Assembly: GCA_032191485.1 (NCBI GenBank)
Contig: JAVDOI010000019.1
Coordinates: 12,665,418 to 12,729,417 of the forward strand
Source of the DNA: Leptoclinus maculatus
Taxonomy: Eukaryota; Chordata; Actinopteri; Perciformes; Stichaeidae
Reading direction: 5' to 3'
DNA: 64,000 bases
Below, piece by piece: positions 61,936 through 64,000 of this stretch. The position numbers and the translations under genes were made by a program. The first letter of the stretch is position 1, and the number at the start of each line of letters is the position of its first letter. The notes below the pieces were generated by a model. That model made no database searches, was not told where the DNA came from, and saw nothing but the letters and a program-made list of their open reading frames with translations.

Positions 61936-63339
61936 ATGTCCCACACTGTCCCTCCGGTCGTCTCCGTTGTCCCCTCTCGGGCTCTGGTGGATGAGACGTT
62001 CAAGGTGGCGGTGCAGAATCTGCCTCCGGGTTCTCCAGTAACACTTCACTCCCTCCACCTCTCCGAGGACAAGGACTTCTGGGAGGCCTTCGGACACTAC
62101 ATCAGCGATCACAGAGGAACCGTCTCTCGTGGGTTCTCTTCCTTTTTATCTCCTCAAAACTACTTTTTCAAAATCTTAAAGTGTGTTTTAAATCTACCGT
62201 GAGGACAAGCGTCCTCGTGCTGAACACAAAAACACTTCAGATTTCTGCACTAATTGGCTTGTTGGCTTTTTTGTATATTTTGTTTTGTTGACATTTAAAC
62301 AATGTTTGTAGTTGCAGAGGATTTCAGTTTTGGGGGAACGTACAGGGGAAAAGAAGCCATGGGTTTGTTGTGGAGTATGCGTCCTGTCCCAGGCAGCCGC
62401 GAGGGCCTCAGGTAAAACTATCACCTAAAGTCAATAACACAATTAATCATCTTCTTCTCCTCGAGAAGATCGATTAGTTGACAAACCAACCAGACAACAG
62501 CAAAGCTTTTTTGTTGTTTCGAACTCACTAAATTATTAACTGCGTACGTTATCTGGCGTCAGTTGTCTTGTTTTATTTTTATAAAAGGTAAAATTGTTGG
62601 CGTCATTAGAACGGATAGATTGAGAAAGTCATTGTGGAAAGACGGGGGACTACGGGGCCGCGGGTGGGATTGAACCCGGGCTTGTGCCTTAAGGTGTCAG
62701 CTTTAATTCTTTGGGTGTGGATCCACAGGGTGAGCTGGTGAAATCTATATTTCTGTGTCATGTTAACTGAAACCTAGCGTGTGTTGAAGAAGTGAGCTGC
62801 TCATCTCTGCTGCAGGCTGGAGGCTCCAGGCCTCATTAACACACCTTGAACCTCTTCACCTGTCAAGGTTGAGAAAGATGAACGTCTGCAGCCCCCTGCT
62901 GGTCAACATCTCGGTCTACAGTGGACATGTAGAGGAGGGCTTCAGGGAGCAGGCTCCTCTGGCCTCGACGCTCACAGAGAGATGGTACATGGGTCCAGGA
63001 GTCCGGAGGATGGAAATCAGAGAGAAAGGAGTGCGAGGGACGCTGTTTCTACCTCCAGGTCCACCTGAAAAACATATGTCCTCCTCTTATCTTCTTTGTG
63101 TTGCTCTTAAAAGATCAATGTTTTAGTTGGATTAGATAATTGATGATCAGTAAATCCAGTGTCTCCGTGCCTCAGGTCCAGGACCGTTCCCCGGCCTGTT
63201 GGACTTATGGGGAGGAGGTGGAGGGAGGTTCGAGTATCGCGCAGCTCTTCTGGCGTCTCACGGTTACGTTTCTTTGGCGCTGGAATATTTCTCCCCCGGT
63301 GAGCTGAAGTCAGCCGAAAGACAGATCAACTATTTTGAG
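61936..63339 (+). CDS. BAAT / acyl-CoA thioesterase family gene, copy 2 (exons 1-4; rest outside window)
   Basis: Second copy of the gene at 50633, offset by 11303 bases. Exons: 61936-62128, 62318-62411, 62868-63058 and 63176-63339, with the same splice sites and phases and no stop or frameshift. Against copy 1 the encoded residues 1-214 differ only at Ser6Pro, Ile170Leu and Tyr178Phe, and I saw no silent change. The catalytic exons 5, 8 and 9 are beyond base 64000, so activity cannot be judged. It appears intact as far as seen. No symbol is given because the paralogue name cannot be decided. Confidence 0.88.
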
Positions 63340-63657
63340 GTTTGTGTTTGTTATCAATATACTAAGTTATTCATATTTCAATATATAAAGCTGGTGTGGC
63401 CAAACTATGGCCCATTTTATTGAAACAATTAACCTCTTGGCACAGAAACCAATATTTTACCATTTCTGCCTGTTCTGTTCGTGACATCTTAATGTTAGAC
63501 ACATAAACATCTTACATTTACATTTGCATCGTCATCTTTAGGCCATGAACAGACACCAAAAATGGAATAAAATATTCATAACTATCTTTTCATTAGTGAG
63601 TAATGACCTGAAACTAATAATCGTGTTTTCGTTAGCTTATAATGAGTTGTTTATATC

Positions 63658-63886
63658 GACATAGGGAGCAGGTCATGTTGCACCGCCATGTTTCTACGGT
63701 AGCCCAGAGCGGACAAACCAAACACTGGCTCTAGAGAGAGGCTTTTTTACATACTTTTTTACCACAGTAGTTTTCAAACAAGCTTGGAAAGGGAGGGGTT
63801 AGGGGAGGGCGGATTCAGATTGCTTGCAATCTACAACCTCACCACTAGATGCCACTAAATCCTACACACTGCTCCTTTAAAGCTAG
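63658..63886 (+). repeat. Dispersed repeat family B, BAAT copy 2 intron 4
   Basis: Same sequence and position as 52355-52583, carried along by the tandem duplication rather than independently inserted. Confidence 0.85.
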
Positions 63887-64000
63887 GGTTGGTAATCTTG
63901 AGGAACTAGCAAGAGTACGCTAGATTTAATAAAGTTAATTAAAATGATCCAACCAAATAACACAGCCTAGTGTTGACAACTCTTTTCTAATGAAAGTAGC

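Larger units (their letters stand above)
59279..64000. repeat. Tandem segmental duplication, unit 2 (cut by window end)
   Basis: Direct repeat of 47962-52680 or so. I count roughly 30 differences across 4.7 kb, mostly single-base, with a few small indels such as loss of about 8 bases after 60160 relative to 48850. The head carries the same dispersed repeat as unit 1. Confidence 0.95.

Overview
The window is nuclear genomic DNA of a ray-finned fish, most likely a percomorph teleost. Split genes with short exons and GT-AG introns encode clear vertebrate orthologues. Dense CA/TG microsatellites and small dispersed repeats typical of percomorph introns lie between the exons. No organelle, bacterial, viral or CRISPR sequence was seen.

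Layout, left to right: AMDHD1 (minus, exons 1-6, C-terminus beyond base 1); SNRPF (minus, complete, 86 aa); NTN4 (plus, complete, 10 coding exons, 627 aa); a repeat-rich intergenic stretch (about 27.4-33.3 kb); USP44 (plus, complete, 742 aa, with a 5' leader exon and two upstream ORFs); METAP2 (minus, complete, 11 exons, 483 aa); then a young direct tandem duplication of about 11.3 kb. The first unit (47962-59278) holds a complete 10-exon BAAT/acyl-CoA thioesterase-family gene (422 aa) and the exons of a small unidentified minus-strand gene. The second unit starts at 59279 and is cut by the window edge after BAAT exon 4. From memory of human 12q22, the block METAP2-USP44-NTN4-SNRPF-(CCDC38)-AMDHD1 is conserved in order and relative orientation. 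CCDC38 has no room here, and the BAAT pair next to METAP2 is not part of the human neighbourhood.

The genes are not an operon-like system. AMDHD1 is histidine catabolism, SNRPF is the spliceosomal Sm ring, NTN4 is a secreted basement-membrane netrin, USP44 is a nuclear deubiquitinase, METAP2 is co-translational Met removal, and BAAT-like enzymes act on bile-acyl or fatty-acyl CoA.

Most worth a second look: the approximately 99% identical tandem unit, with only amino-acid-changing differences in the shared BAAT exons; the Cys-Asp-His triad and GC-AG intron in BAAT; the frameshifted LINE inside a BAAT intron; CA/TG repeats sitting directly against several splice sites; and a multi-copy dispersed repeat set shared between unrelated introns. 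I did not find a new molecular system. All reading was by eye and exon edges may be off by one or two bases, but reading frame closes exactly through all exons of SNRPF, NTN4, USP44, METAP2 and BAAT copy 1.
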